Source of the DNA: Hermatobates lingyangjiaoensis
Taxonomy: Eukaryota > Arthropoda > Insecta > Hemiptera > Hermatobatidae
Direction: 5' to 3'
DNA length: 64,000 bases
Assembly (NCBI GenBank): GCA_026182355.1
Contig: JAPFBL010000114.1
Coordinates: 803,501-867,500, forward strand
Positions 1 through 10,738 of this stretch are shown here, piece by piece; the stretch's first letter is position 1; every line of letters begins with the position of its first letter. The translations under genes were made by a program, and so were the position numbers. The notes under the pieces were generated by a model. The model saw only the letters and a program-made list of their open reading frames with translations, made no database searches and was not told where the DNA came from.

Positions 1-589
1 TTTGTAAAGGTTTTAGCATGTGGGCAAGGTTGTAGTAGTAGCAGTAGTGGACTGGCTGTTTTCCGCCAAGATGGCGTGCAGACGAAATTAATGAAAAATA
101 AATGAAAGTATTTGTCTTTTTTTCTGTTTCTGAGATTGAACTAACATTATTGGCTTGTTTTGACTGTTTTAGTAAAATGTGGCTTACGTTATAATATCAT
201 AATTTAATCAAAAGGAAATCACATACCTGTTGCGTGTTTATTAATTATTACCTATCTGCAATTACTATATTTTCCTTGATGGTGAATCTTGTTTTACTTA
301 TGAAGTGTAATTAATAGCTTTAGTTCTAAATATGACCTTTGAGTGTATCATGAAAATATAACTGCGAATCATATCTTCTTACAGATGTATCGCATTGTAA
401 AACATGGAGTGGCAATAACTTAATAATCGTGCCATGATTCGTACAAGATTCAAAACACCGATGTAATACACTGCATTTTTAACTTTTGTAATTTAAGTAC
501 ATTGGGCGGGTATTAGTGAGTTTTGCTTCCATTGAGGCTAGAGGTCAGAGTGTTTACAATGGTGAATTCACGGAGTTCGGGGTTACTAG
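1..589. other. AT-rich non-coding stretch
   Basis: No gene is supportable here. The only notable motif is CCAAGATGGCG at 66-76, which matches the general YY1/Pho recognition pattern. A single motif of this length is weak evidence for a regulatory site. Confidence 0.5.
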
Positions 590-733
590 AAACACAAGGA
601 TGCCGCGCGCTGTCACTGCCATCTGGCCAAACGCCGCTGCCCTTTACCCGAGACCTTGAGCGCGCTGTCAATCTTATCTGCCGCCCTCTGCTCTCTTCAC
701 ATCCTTGCCTGTTTCCCTTTGCTCTTTTGACAG
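590..733 (+). promoter_or_regulatory. GC-rich island ending in a strong splice acceptor
   Basis: GC and CpG content rise sharply against the surrounding AT-rich DNA. The last 50 bases are a pyrimidine-rich tract that ends in TTTTGACAG at 725-733, a classical 3' splice site. It could be the acceptor region of the 734-794 exon, a conserved non-coding element, or part of a 5' UTR or promoter. Open reading frames here give no recognisable protein. Confidence 0.4.
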
Positions 734-794
734 TGGCGGCATGATCAGTTCGTGGGATTCTTGGAGATCGTCTCCTCCTCTCATCGCATACATG
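734..794 (+). CDS. candidate 61-nt coding exon (upstream part of the split plus-strand gene)
   Basis: The segment is bounded by a strong acceptor (polypyrimidine tract plus ACAG) and a strong donor (ATG|GTGAGT at 795). Read from its first base it is open for 20 codons, starting Trp-Arg-His-Asp-Gln-Phe-Val, with one base left over. That base joins the 14-nt microexon at 19085 and then the exon at 32003 without breaking the frame. A second open frame starts at the ATG at 741 in a good Kozak context (GGCGGCATGA). That frame would hit a stop in the 32003 exon if spliced the same way. I do not recognise the peptide. Splice signals and frame fit are seen in the sequence; use as an exon is inference. 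Confidence 0.42.
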
Positions 795-795
795 G

Positions 796-3573
796 TGAGT
801 TCAAAACATCTTCTTCTAAACCTAAACCTAATTTTTAATTCAACTTGTTCTCCTTATCTAATTCCTCAGTTTGTAATTACATAAATCTAGATTTTTCCTT
901 TTTTTTCTCGTTCTTCTTGTTTCTCCAAACAATACCTCACTATTCGTCATTATCTAAATTATTATTACTTTCACGAAAGTAAACATACACTGAATATTGA
1001 CCGAAAGTGACTATAATTCACCTAAAGTTCTTAAAACTTCCTTGAAATCCTTGTTACATATTTGAAAAACTTTTTTCAATACATCAAATTCAATTGTTTT
1101 TAGGATTCATATGATTCGGCTCTAAATGAAGCATTATTTTGTGTGATTTTTCTACTGTTTTAGTCTCTTAGTTACTCATTAAGAGCTTATATTAGAAGTA
1201 TGATCTTTTGATATCGGGTAAACTAGACCAAACATGACTTTTTTAATTACTCAACTTATGTTTGTGCAGATTTGCTGAATCCATTCGTTGTTACTATATT
1301 CCACAGCTATAGGCTAAATGGTTTTAATAAAATGTTTTCCTGAATGCGTTCTTAGCTACTGCATTGCTAATTACAGTAGATGTCGCAGTATGTTCTGCTG
1401 TTAAAACTCGTATATATGTAGTTATTGTTATTCATTGATGTCTATTGCATAGGTATAGGTTTGACTTGGACCTTTCTCATACTACAACAAGTATTCTCCA
1501 CTATACATCATTAATGAATAAGTTCTTAGTTTACAGAGATTCAACATAGGTTGAATGATGAAGTAAAACAGTTCATCGTGGACCCAAAAATAAAAAAAGA
1601 TATCATATAAAGGCATTTAAAGGTTTTTGAGTTTATAAGCATCGTTTAGGTTACTTAAAGTTTGCAGCGCTGTTCCAGTCGTGTTTAGAGTTTCAAACTT
1701 AACAGTCTTTAATCCGGTCTAAAGAGACTGAAAACGGAGCGATTCTCTCAACAGCAATGCCGGGCATATAAATGGCCTCTTTGGGATTCAGGATGTGTTT
1801 CCTGCACACTGACGTGTTCATCTGACTCAATGGCGAAGGGTTGGCGATTTTACGACAGTCAAGCTAATTAGTATGTGAGTAGCTGCTGAGGAGGAGGAAA
1901 TGTCCTCCTACATTGGTCAATATGGCTGTAGAAGCATTCTCCAGTACTTCCTTCACCGCACTGCTCAAAGTAGTTCTTAACGATTCAATCAATTTAGCTA
2001 ATTCTTTGAGAATACGCTTCTCTTCAATTTTTTTTTAATTTTATTCTCTACACATTTTTTCTGGCAAGCGTCATCCATAAAAGACTTCGCAAGATTTAAA
2101 CTGCATCAAGTGAATGTATGCAGCAGCAGTATTTCGTGTGTCAGCCTTATCGCAAGTTTAATGCAACACAAGCTTCGTGTTTGTACATACATATTTGTTA
2201 CGAAATAATCAAGATAAAAACACAGTGAATGCATTATCTGATAACTTGAAAATTTGATTGATACGGATAATAAACCAAAGTATTGAAATATATTTCTGTG
2301 TATAATGTCTAGAGAAGTGAATTGAAGTGGATTTTGAGATAAAAAGACCCTCAGTATCAGGAGCAGCTTGAGTAACCCTTACTAAGAAAATCGCATACTT
2401 CATTCATTTCAGACAATCTGAAGCTTTCTTGTAATGATTACGCACTACTCTGAAAATTAACAATAATCATTCCCCTAACTGGCTCATATTGAGGTAATTT
2501 TATAAATATAATTTGTATTAAAGTTTATCACTACAAGTTTTACTATTGACTGAGATTAGTACTAAGATTAAAGTCTGATTAAAATATAGATGTTAAGTAA
2601 AATAACACTACCTTATTATTAAGCTAAGGCATAATAACCTCAATATTGAAATAGATTAGTACATTCCGCATTTGTGGTTTCAGAACCAATTTCTAAGTTC
2701 GTACTACTAATGTATTTCAAATAGACATCACTAATATCTATGGTTGTCTCCAGAGTGACCATCACATTTAAACGCGTTCAATATCTTCTTAATATATTGT
2801 TTAAGTAGAAATCCTCTGTTCTCTTTGTGCTATATCACTGTAAAAGGTTATAATTGAGTCGTTTTTGATCACCTTCCTAACGAGATCAAGAGTATCCTAC
2901 GGATGCAAACGTTTGATATGTATTGTTGCCACTGGTCTAGTCCTTGCTGCATTAATCAAAAGGCCTCTCGTGTTGTCAAAATGTCAAAAGGTTATGCCTC
3001 GTATTTCAAGCAAAATTGCTTTAAAATTGACTTGATGTATTGGATACCTTACAAAATTATAAACGCACTTTGAATAAATTAAAACTAAACGTTTCTTTTA
3101 TCTGTAGATAATATTGTTGTGAGAATAAAAACGTGCGCCAACCATTAAAGAAAATTAACTTCAGTAATTCAATTCAGTTCCATATGAACGAAACAATTTC
3201 ATTTTCTTTAATATCTTGTTCACGATTTTATTTTCACAATACTTTAAAATGTATTAAAGATACAAGAGAAAAAATGCGTACCATTTTTATTGTAGGTTCA
3301 AACTTGTTTTCTTTTTTAAATTTTTCACCTTGCATATGATTTTATAATTTTAACCATATAATCATATAGCAAAGGATCATAACGTGTTGTCTAGTACGAT
3401 AACAGTCTCTGACTAATGAAAAGCCAATTGGAAGGAAACATTAAGATTTTTTTAACATATAAATATCGTAACTAGGAAAAAGTCGTCTTCTGCAATGTAC
3501 CGAACATCAATAGCAGAACTCACTTTTAATAGATTTGAAAATGTTGTGAATACGACTTCTTGGTAGTGACTTT
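796..3573. other. AT-rich intron-like stretch, no gene seen
   Basis: Nothing coding is supportable. A less AT-rich patch at about 1735-1960 includes a TATA-like CATATAAATGG at 1765-1775 and an imperfect AGGAGGA/TCCTCCT palindrome near 1890-1910. A second patch lies at about 2860-2990. These could be conserved non-coding elements, but I cannot show that. Confidence 0.5.
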
Positions 3574-3574
3574 C

Positions 3575-3575
<1 letters not shown>

Positions 3576-3614
<39 letters not shown>

Positions 3615-3652
3615 TATATATTTTTTTATATATATATAATATATAATGTAGG
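3576..3652. repeat. (GT)n followed by (TA)n microsatellite
   Basis: An uninterrupted GT dinucleotide tract covers about 3576-3611, followed by a short AT-rich run with TA repeats. It creates a spurious Cys-Val open frame. Confidence 0.95.
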
Positions 3653-3654
3653 AA

Positions 3655-4354
3655 ATAATTTTTATATTCCTTATTTTGAAAAATATACTGATAAGTTGAA
3701 ACTCTGTCTCCTACTACATTTTCTAAATGCCTTCTCTCTTGTTACTAAATTGGACAGTTCTTGATAATATACCTCAAGTTTTCATTAAGATAACCGCCAT
3801 TGTGCTCTGATTTGATGCGAATATCTTTAATCAAATAAAATCTCATTTTCTGGATTGAATAAACCGCCATTTTCCATAAGCCTTCTAATTGGATATACAG
3901 TTTTTTGTGGTGTTGACTATCGACTTTCTGTGGTTCACGATTCCAGGCTTGGAAAATAAAGTGGGGAAAGCATTTAAAGGGAGCTGAAACAACGAAATGA
4001 ACTAAATATCATTTGAAAGAGCAATGCTGATACTACGGAAATGTCACATTGAATTCATCTAAAAACTGTATTTCATTATAGTTTCATTAGTCCATACTGC
4101 TGAAGACTAGGGCTTTTTAACATTACGACTTATGAACGGAGGTCGAAATGACCCACGGACCATTCGTTTTCAAAACATGTGTATTGGGACTGAGTCATCT
4201 CTGAATGACTGCTATGGGGAAAGGAGTATGCATAATGAAAGGTCTCGCGCGTGCGCATTGTCCCCTGAAGAACTTTGCCTTCTTTTTAATAACAATATTA
4301 TTCGAGCGAGTCTACAAAAGAAGCTCATTGTACATAGCCAGAACACATGTATAT
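3655..4354. other. AT-rich non-coding stretch
   Basis: No gene is supportable. Two CCGCCATT motifs (near 3797 and 3865) flank a region of no other visible structure. Confidence 0.45.
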
Positions 4355-4508
4355 TTAACATTCAAACCACAATAGTTGGGTTTTGACTATGACGAAGCCC
4401 GCTTGTTACGTTTGAAAGATATTAGTATCTCATTTCTTATTGTGGTTTGAACGATGATTGTTATTTCCTGTGTTTATTGTGAAATCTTGTTATACATGTA
4501 TATTTGAA
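4355..4508 (+). mobile_element. family A element, partly decayed
   Basis: This copy runs from a truncated inverted arm (ending CAAACCACAATAG near 4372), through GTTGGGTTTTGACT, to the family tail (TTCTTATTGTGGTTTGA and then GTGAAATCTT). The hammerhead-like box that reads CTGACGA in intact copies is altered to ATGACGA here. The GAAA box is retained. Confidence 0.75.
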
Positions 4509-6490
4509 TGAATCGGATTTTAAAACATAAAATCAACTTCATTGAGAACGAAACCATCTACAAGAAGATGTTTATATCTTTTTATAACCTCTCTCATCTC
4601 ATTCTGTCTCACTCTAAATCATTGTTGTCATATAATTTCTTCTCACTCCCACATACACTTGGTCGTTTTAACTGCTCGTCAGCCTCGGGCGATGTCAATC
4701 CTATGTCACACTAATTCCAGGTGTTTCCAATTATTTATATCTAAAGTAAGCACTATTTTATGTCGATGAGTTTAATTAGCAAGAAGCGTGATGTGTTACG
4801 TGAATGTTGTAACGTTACCTTTGGAGGAAACGTTCACTTTTCTTTACTACCTTTATATTCGTATTATTGAAATAGAAATCTTTTCTTAAAGTTACTCTGT
4901 GGTCTCATCATGAAAATGACCTTTATTGTTTGATGACCTAAAGCAGGATGGATGCCTTCAGAACGATTAACAGCTACTCATCTTTTTTTTCCTTGTAGGA
5001 TAGTCTGTTTATGCTGATATTACCATGCTTTCCGTAATTTTTAATATCTGCGAAATATCGTTTCCTTCTTGAGCATTCCTTATCATATTCAACTTCTACA
5101 GCTCCATGACCAAGCTTAAAGCCGTCACTGTGAAGTCTAGAGGTTACTATTGCCAAAGTAATTCCAGCTGGTAGTAACATTGTAACGGTTAATGCAATAA
5201 TACGTTATATTATATAAAGTTTGGGAAATATCACCACAAGTCATGAAACTTTTTACAGACTACCAGTCCTTCAGTCAAGGGACATTCTTTTCCTCTGATC
5301 TTATCTGACTACGTCACCATCACCGTCTTTTATAATTTTATATTTTATATTTTGTTTTGATGACCTAACCTTTTTTTTTTCAATTATGTTTCACTGTGTT
5401 CTGTAAATCTGATTATAGTTCTCTATTCGTCTTTCAAGCAGGTTAGAAATATTTTGGGTAATGTCACCAAAGCCTTCAAGAAGTGAAAAGGCAAGGAGTG
5501 GCAGTCCGATCATTAAGCAAAAGTAATCAGTAATAAAAACTTAGCGGTAAGAACAGCTAAGTAACTGATAGGTGAATATCAACATGGAAATAAATACACG
5601 CTAACAGTTTTTTAAAGCCCTAGATGATCTCTACATGATAAAGTTCAAAATAAAAGCAGTATAATTGAAACCTGTAATCGACAATTTTTTTTGAGTCATG
5701 TGTTTTTAAAATATTTTCATTTGAATATTTTGCTATAAATTTATAGCAAATATCACAAATATCATCTTCTCTAATATCATTTAAAGAAGATGAAGGAGTC
5801 ACCCACATAGACCTAGTCAAGGCAGTCGATATTGATGTTGATTTGGTTTAGTGGCTGCTTACAGAGGCCATTAAAGTAATAGGAATAGTGCCAGAAGTAC
5901 TAATCGTGCCAATGACGTCATTACAGGTGTAACATAAATGAGACATACTAGTACATATTCAAATAGCTTGTTCCTACAGTTTAGTAATATAAATGTAAAT
6001 GTTAGTATACCTCTATCAAACCCTTGGAAGTGTTTGATGAAAAAAAAAACAAGTCACTTGTTAGTCACGACATTCAAATGAGTTTTTCCTACCTATGTAT
6101 ACTTTATGGCAACATTTACACGGAATTTTATAAATAATACCATTCTTCAGAGTTCTAGCAAGGTTTCTAATTCACGTGAATGAGTTATTTTCGTTAAATG
6201 ATCTTAATCTTATTTCTGAATTAATTAATGTTGTTTATTTTTATTTCTCGTGTTTAATAAAAACTCTTGTTACTTATATCGTATGTATATATAAATAGAC
6301 TGGAGTATTTTTTTACCCAACAAGTTTTATTGGCAACCAGGTTCCGTTCTGTGAAGAAGCACTATATATTAAGAACTTAGTGACATTGTCGTGAACCGTC
6401 CTAGCTGTACATCCTGTGATATAACATAATAGTCGAGCAGTGGCACAGACCTATCATCATTCCAAGCAGTCCTTGATTTAAAACTCCACT
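4509..6490. other. AT-rich non-coding stretch
   Basis: Only short, unconvincing open frames are present. I see no repeat or RNA gene that I can support. Confidence 0.5.
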
Positions 6491-6492
6491 TA

Positions 6493-6731
6493 AATGCGCA
6501 AATAACGTGTCTAATAGCGCTAGAGTCTCAAATACTGCACACTTATCTCCTCATACCTTAACCAATTTGTTTCATTTAAGAGGTGGTGTAACATTAGTGT
6601 ATACTTATAAGATTATATAAGTATACTCGAATGTTACACTTCTTAGCTGAAATAAATTGGTTAAAATATGCGCACATGATGTGTGCAGTACTTGAGACTC
6701 TAGGCACTACTAGACACGTTATTTGCGCATT
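6493..6731. repeat. fold-back (MITE-like) inverted repeat, arms about 118 bp
   Basis: The left arm (from AATGCGCAAATAACGTGT at 6493) is matched in reverse complement by the right arm ending at 6731. The match includes GTGTGCAGTA, TTGAGACTCTAG and AACCAATTT blocks. The centre is near 6611 with almost no spacer. No coding capacity is seen. A family A element follows directly, so this could be an inserted non-autonomous element or part of a composite repeat. Confidence 0.8.
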
Positions 6732-6740
6732 CAGCTGTAC

Positions 6741-6858
6741 TGGCAGTTGGGATTTGACTCTGACGAAGACCGCTTGTTACGGTTGAAAGATCATAGTCTT
6801 GTTTTCCCATTTCTTATTGTGGTTTGATCATTGATTGTTGTTTCACGTGTTGTGAAAT

Positions 6859-6901
<43 letters not shown>
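6741..6901 (+). mobile_element. family A element with intact hammerhead-like core and (TA)n tail
   Basis: The copy starts GGCAGTTGGG, carries CTGACGA at 6760-6766 and GAAA at 6785-6788, and continues with the family tail. It ends in a pure TA tract (about 6860-6901). It is one of about fifteen copies in the window. The 3' attachment to (TA)n is shared by most copies. Confidence 0.85.
6760..6802 (+). ncRNA. hammerhead-ribozyme-like core (family A)
   Basis: CTGACGA is followed by a GACCG/CGGTT hairpin (one G-U pair, 7-nt loop) and GAAA. A possible 3-bp helix III, AGA/TCT, follows, with U at the cleavage position. One extra A lies between the CTGACGA box and helix II. Helix I complementarity is poor in this family, so this is the least convincing of the hammerhead-like families. 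Confidence 0.4.
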
Positions 6902-6902
<1 letters not shown>

Positions 6903-6905
<3 letters not shown>

Positions 6906-6965
6906 TATTTTTCTTTTTTATCGAGGTTTGATGTAGGCAAACCTCGGTAAAAAAGAAAAATAGTG
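6903..6965. repeat. near-perfect 28-bp hairpin
   Basis: Arms 6903-6930 and 6938-6965 are reverse complements at 27 of 28 positions, around a 7-nt loop. It lies between the (TA)n end of a family A element and a family B element. It could be a young fold-back terminus or the fold of a transcribed hairpin. Confidence 0.85.
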
Positions 6966-7128
6966 TTAAATATATGTGGTCGAGATAAGGAAAACATTCG
7001 TATATATATACTCAGCGGGGTCACCGCTCTGCCTTCCTGCGGGACTCTTCGTCTCCTGATGACGACGATGGTCGAAATATAGAAGTGAGTTATTCCTGTG
7101 TCTATATGTGTGCTATCTTTTTTTAATT

Positions 7129-7171
<43 letters not shown>

Positions 7172-7172
7172 G
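6966..7172 (+). mobile_element. family B element with hammerhead-like core and (TA)n tail
   Basis: CTGATGA at 7056-7062 and GAAA at 7074-7077 enclose a GAC-GATG-GTC hairpin with one extra C before it. The element then runs CGAAATATAGAAGTGAGTTA and ends in (TA)n at about 7133-7168. Related tails with decayed cores occur near 25800 and 27640 (minus) and 30740 (plus). Confidence 0.7.
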
Positions 7173-7298
7173 TCAGTACTATAATGTATAAGCAGAATTA
7201 ACTTTTTTAACATATATCCGTATGAGTTGGCTTTCGTCTTCTTGTCTTTCGATTTCCTTTCCTGAGGGCCATATTGAATGTAAATACTCGTGACCATT

Positions 7299-7382
7299 TT
7301 TCATTCGTGTTTCTTTCTGTTTTCACTGTGTGTATGTATATCTGACATGCACTCTGAAAACAGAAATTTACACGAATGAAAA
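7299..7382. repeat. short inverted repeat
   Basis: A segment reading TTCATTCGTGT then TCTGTTTTCA is matched in reverse complement by TGAAAACAGA then ACACGAATGAA ending near 7381. The arms are about 28 nt and the spacer about 25 nt. The element type is unknown. Confidence 0.6.
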
Positions 7383-7679
7383 CTAGTCCCTTGGACTCAC
7401 TTCCGATTTCGTACCTTTTAACGGTCGTCCTCGAGAAAGGAAATGGTATACTGGGAAGACGAATGCCAAGTTGAAAGCTTCACAGAATATGTAAAATAGA
7501 AATAAAAAACTCTGCTTGATATAGCTGAAGAAGAACAGACTTAAAGTTAGGCAACTAAAATGTAATTTGTATTTCGAGAATATGACTTTTAGTAAACACA
7601 ATGTAAGCATCGTTTATGGTACTCTTATATAAAAATAACAAAATGATGTAATGCAATGTAGTGCAGCTTCATTTGCTAA

Positions 7680-7712
7680 TAATTATTTTTTTCTTTTTCA
7701 GGTGAGTATCGC
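7680..7712 (+). promoter_or_regulatory. recursive-splice-like site (zero-length exon)
   Basis: A long T/C tract runs directly into TTTTTCAG|GTGAGTATC, with the junction at 7701/7702. A strong 3' splice site fused to a strong 5' splice site is the hallmark of recursive (ratchet) splice points known from long animal introns. It lies inside the inferred 18.3-kb intron between the exons at 734-794 and 19085-19098, on the same strand. The motif is seen; its use is inference. Confidence 0.5.
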
Positions 7713-7869
7713 TAAACTTTGCAGAAAGTCTGAAGTCATAACGTAAGTCAAATTATATACCATTTTACTAATGGAATTGAATAACAGAATCCCGTTTTCT
7801 CGTTCACGGGAAAATTCTCCCAAGAAAGTATTCACGTCTTGATGATGAATGTTGCTTATTCAAAACTTG

Positions 7870-8225
7870 TTTTCTACAGCAAATATACTTTACTGTCTCG
7901 ACGAAATAGCGAATGTGTTATTTAGAACAATTGAGAAGCTTGTTAAGAAACAGGTATCAACAATCTTTGGTGTTATTTACAATTATTTATGCCTTATAGA
8001 AGCACTGATACCAAAATTTAGATATATATATGTAAATGTTGGAAGCAGTCCTTCATTTAGACATATATTGTTAAATAACTCCCCATATTTGGCTTGTATT
8101 TGATTCTTACACAGTTTCTCCAGTTTCCAGAATTCCTTCCTCGTCTCTTCATTAAAACTATAAAGCTTATCACCAATATAGTTAGTCGACATGTTTCGAA
8201 TGTACCACATTCATCATCAGGACAA
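7870..8225 (-). pseudogene. Penelope-like retroelement remnant, palindromic, with upstream hammerhead-like motif
   Basis: The segment is an imperfect palindrome centred near 8030, and both strands read related peptides. The plus-strand reading (to about 8070) and the minus-strand reading (from about 8180 down to 7986) share the pattern E-K-L-x-K-x-Q, then C-L-x-E-[GA]-L-[LI]-P-x-F-x-Y-I-Y. Each arm is therefore a copy of the same ORF fragment in opposite orientation. On the minus strand a hammerhead-like motif (8185-8223) lies immediately upstream of the reading frame. That is the order expected for Penelope-like elements with a ribozyme-bearing terminal repeat. The family assignment is inference from pattern and layout; the reverse transcriptase domain is absent. 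Confidence 0.5.
8185..8223 (-). ncRNA. hammerhead-ribozyme-like motif (family C variant)
   Basis: Minus strand: GTC, CTGATGA (8214-8220), one extra T, a perfect GAATGT/ACATTC hairpin, GAAA (8194-8197), then AC-AT-GT, C, GAC. Helix I GTC/GAC is complementary. Helix III is AC/GT with a 2-nt loop, and the cleavage triplet would be the canonical GUC. It is one of the most complete motifs in the window. Confidence 0.6.
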
Positions 8226-8299
8226 TAATGAGAATAATTAACAACTCAAACTGAGTTGTTTTCACTGGACCAACCCGTCAACACCACATCTTTGGTATC

Positions 8300-8338
8300 T
8301 TCCTGATGATGAACACAAAGTGTTCGAAACGCGTTGAA
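8300..8338 (+). ncRNA. hammerhead-ribozyme-like motif (family C)
   Basis: TTC, CTGATGA (8303-8309), one extra T, a perfect GAACAC/GTGTTC hairpin with AAA loop, GAAA (8326-8329), AC-GC-GT, T, GAA. Helix I (TTC/GAA) and helix II differ in sequence from the minus-strand motif at 8185-8223 but remain paired. The two motifs point away from each other, about 75 bp apart. Confidence 0.6.
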
Positions 8339-8344
8339 TAAAAC

Positions 8345-8940
8345 TTCATTTGTGTGGAGACTTTTGTTTGTTTATCCATTTTACCTCAGAAAGAATTCAT
8401 TTTAATAGTCAACAGATGAATATCCAATCTTTATGTATTCTTCCTCTCGATCTTGCCTTGTTATGTCAGAAAAACATATATATTAGTTTATACGTTTCAT
8501 TATATATACTATGTCATTAGTATATATTACAAATGACATAGTCCTTTCAAATATTTTACCTCTTAAATTTAATTAAATAATATTTGAATTTGATTTCCTT
8601 GACATCCTGTACTGTATGTGATAGTGTCACGACTGAGAATCCTAACTTGAGGAGTTTTCATGTTAAATCATTTTTCAAATTCTTAGTCTAGATGCAATTA
8701 ATTTCTAACGGATACTTAAATGTCACTAGACAATTCCCTGTTTCAAACATAAATTAGTGCCTTGGCATATTATGCAGTCGTGGTCTCAAAGTGTGATAGA
8801 CGGGTCAGCAAAAGTCCATATTTCTTGTTCGGTAATTTCTTTTTCACAGGACCTATTTTAATTTATTTCTTCTCTAGATGACACTGTCCTCGTAACCTTC
8901 TCTTTTCCTGAATGTTTTTTACTCAATTGTATATATGTAT
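8345..8940. other. AT-rich non-coding stretch
   Basis: The 3' part of the family C element runs to about 8390. Beyond it I see nothing supportable. Confidence 0.4.
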
Positions 8941-8944
8941 GACC

Positions 8945-9060
8945 TTATTGATTTTTGGCAGCTTGGTCAATTTAAAATAACAAATTGCATTCAAGTTGAC
9001 GTTTCACCGAATATCGGGACATTGTCAGGGCTAGAGTATTTTATTTCAAGTTAATATTAA
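8945..9060 (-). mobile_element. family E element, decayed hammerhead-like end
   Basis: Minus strand carries CTGACAA (9022-9028), a CCGA/TCGG hairpin and GAAAC (around 9001-9005). The second box has A in place of the conserved G, so the core is broken or belongs to a variant class. Confidence 0.5.
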
Positions 9061-9199
9061 AATAAGCAAGAAAACTACTAGCGCCGTCTACTAGAAGAAA
9101 GTTCTGAGTCTCTTTCGGTGGTTATACGTTGATATATATCTATATATAATCAATTAATTGAAACGATAGCACGTAATAGTTGTACTAAATTCGAGGAAA

Positions 9200-9430
9200 G
9201 AACACATATAAAATTGATCACAAAATGTCACTCCTATATTTAGACCACCTCGTCTTCAGACCGAATGATATGATTCGCTCCAATGACAAGCGAGGACTGA
9301 TGTGAAGATGAAATCTCATTGAAGAAGCACTCCAATCAGTGGAGTGCTTGAATGAGCGACTTACATCATTCGGTTTGATGACGAGGTAGTCCAAATCAAG
9401 TAGTGACTTTTTGTGATCTCTTCTATGTGA
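9200..9430. mobile_element. fold-back element related to family B, decayed cores in both arms
   Basis: A left arm with GATCACAAAATGTCACT and ACCTCGTCTTCAGACC is matched inversely by a right arm ending AGTGACTTTTTGTGATC. Each arm has a degenerate CTGANGA-type box. The GAAA box is mutated in both (TAAA, CAAA). An internal inverted repeat, GCACTCCA/TGGAGTGC, sits near the centre. Confidence 0.6.
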
Positions 9431-10179
9431 GTTCTGTTTTTGATTTAGTTTATAATATATTTCTGAAGCATCACTTCATTGAAACATAGTTGGCTTGCAT
9501 TTTTATAATTGGTACATGGTTTTTAGATGACCCTCTAATTTTTCTTGCTAGGTTTCTATTTTTCAGGTGTATATATATATTAGCTCTTCAAATACTTTAT
9601 TTGCCTATTCTATCACTTATTTTGAAGTCTAAACTAGATCTATTATTAGCATTCCTACAAGTTTCAGTTGGTACAGGCCATCCTCAGGGTTTTTGAATAA
9701 ACTAATACTACAAAAAATAATAAAAACTAAGTTAATTAAACTATAATTACTGATTGATAAACTTATGCTGTATTATTCTAATATTTTGTAACGTATTATT
9801 GGCTACATAAGTTTGAATCGAAACATTTTTGCTTTAAATGAAATCTTCCAAATGGCTTCTCAACCCTGTCATAATATTTTACCCAGCTAAAAGTGTTGTA
9901 TTAACTATTTTTGTCAGGAGACTAAGAATCAAGCAGTTATGAGGAATGATAAAAAAAGTTTCGAAGTTATTATTCTGTCATTTTTAAAAGCAATATGTGT
10001 AATTTTTTTTTCAAACTTCGTCAGATTAATTTGTTTTTGTTAAACAAAGCTGTAAGTTGAAGGTTTCTTATTTTTATGAACTTTTTTTTGTGATTTCTTT
10101 TTTACACAGTTAATAATTTGTTTTTTGGAACACATCACTAATGTATTTGCTAGACTGCTGATTGCCTCCTTATATCAGT
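9431..10179. other. AT-rich non-coding stretch
   Basis: Nothing coding is supportable. TTTCTATTTTTCAG|GTGTAT near 9565 resembles a recursive splice point, but its donor half is weak. Confidence 0.4.
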
Positions 10180-10335
10180 GTTTAACGGTAGCGAGTGTAC
10201 ATATTAAAGGTGAACCCAGGGAGGCTGATTGCAAAGGTAATTGCGTTACCGCAGGTTTGTTTCCCCTAACCGGAATCTAATTGCCACTGTGAGAGTACAG
10301 TAATTGACTTCTGTCTAGGTGTTACTTTACCTTCT
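10180..10335. promoter_or_regulatory. GC-richer island, candidate conserved non-coding element
   Basis: This block has balanced composition, with ordered motifs such as CTGATTGCAAAGGTAATTGCG and CTAACCGGAATCTAATTG. It sits isolated in AT-rich DNA and has no open frame worth calling. Such islands in long introns are often conserved enhancers. Conservation cannot be tested here. Confidence 0.3.
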
Positions 10336-10554
10336 TTCTTAAATGAATTTTCCCTTGCTCATATGTTGTCAATTCTATTAGCTGATAGCTCATTTTAAGG
10401 TAAAACAGTTAAGCAAATATTTTTCGCTAAAAGGTTTAGAGTAATTTCTTTAAAAATCTAAATGAAAATATATTTTTCTAGATTTAAATATTTTATATAT
10501 AAAATGTATATGCAGCAGGTATAAGCTATGAATATGCACCACGACTTGTAAGGT

Positions 10555-10738
10555 ATGGTTACATTCTGGTATACAATCTGTATACGAAACTAGTCTAGGT
10601 AAAAACTATGTTCCAGTATGCGAGTTGTATACATTCTAGTATGTAAAGTCTATATGCCACTAGTATAAGCTATTCTAGTACATAAGATTTGTATTCTACT
10701 ATTCCAGGCTAATAGATTATTCTAGTATACAAGGACTG
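10555..10738. repeat. degenerate minisatellite, unit about 45-50 bp
   Basis: ATTCTAGTATACAAG-like motifs recur about five times (near 10570, 10640, 10670 and 10720), interleaved with CTAGTATAAGCTAT variants. It is strongly diverged. Confidence 0.55.

Noticed and set aside
1765..1775. TATA box promoter
   Set aside because: A single AT-rich match in AT-rich DNA, with no supported exon downstream.
3576..3764. Short ORF over the GT repeat
   Set aside because: Cys-Val run is a translation of the microsatellite.
6905..7297. 130-codon minus-strand ORF
   Set aside because: It runs through (TA)n and the family B element; the frame is created by the repeat.
9002..9028. Family E as a functional hammerhead
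   Set aside because: The CTGANGA box reads CTGACAA, which lacks the conserved G.
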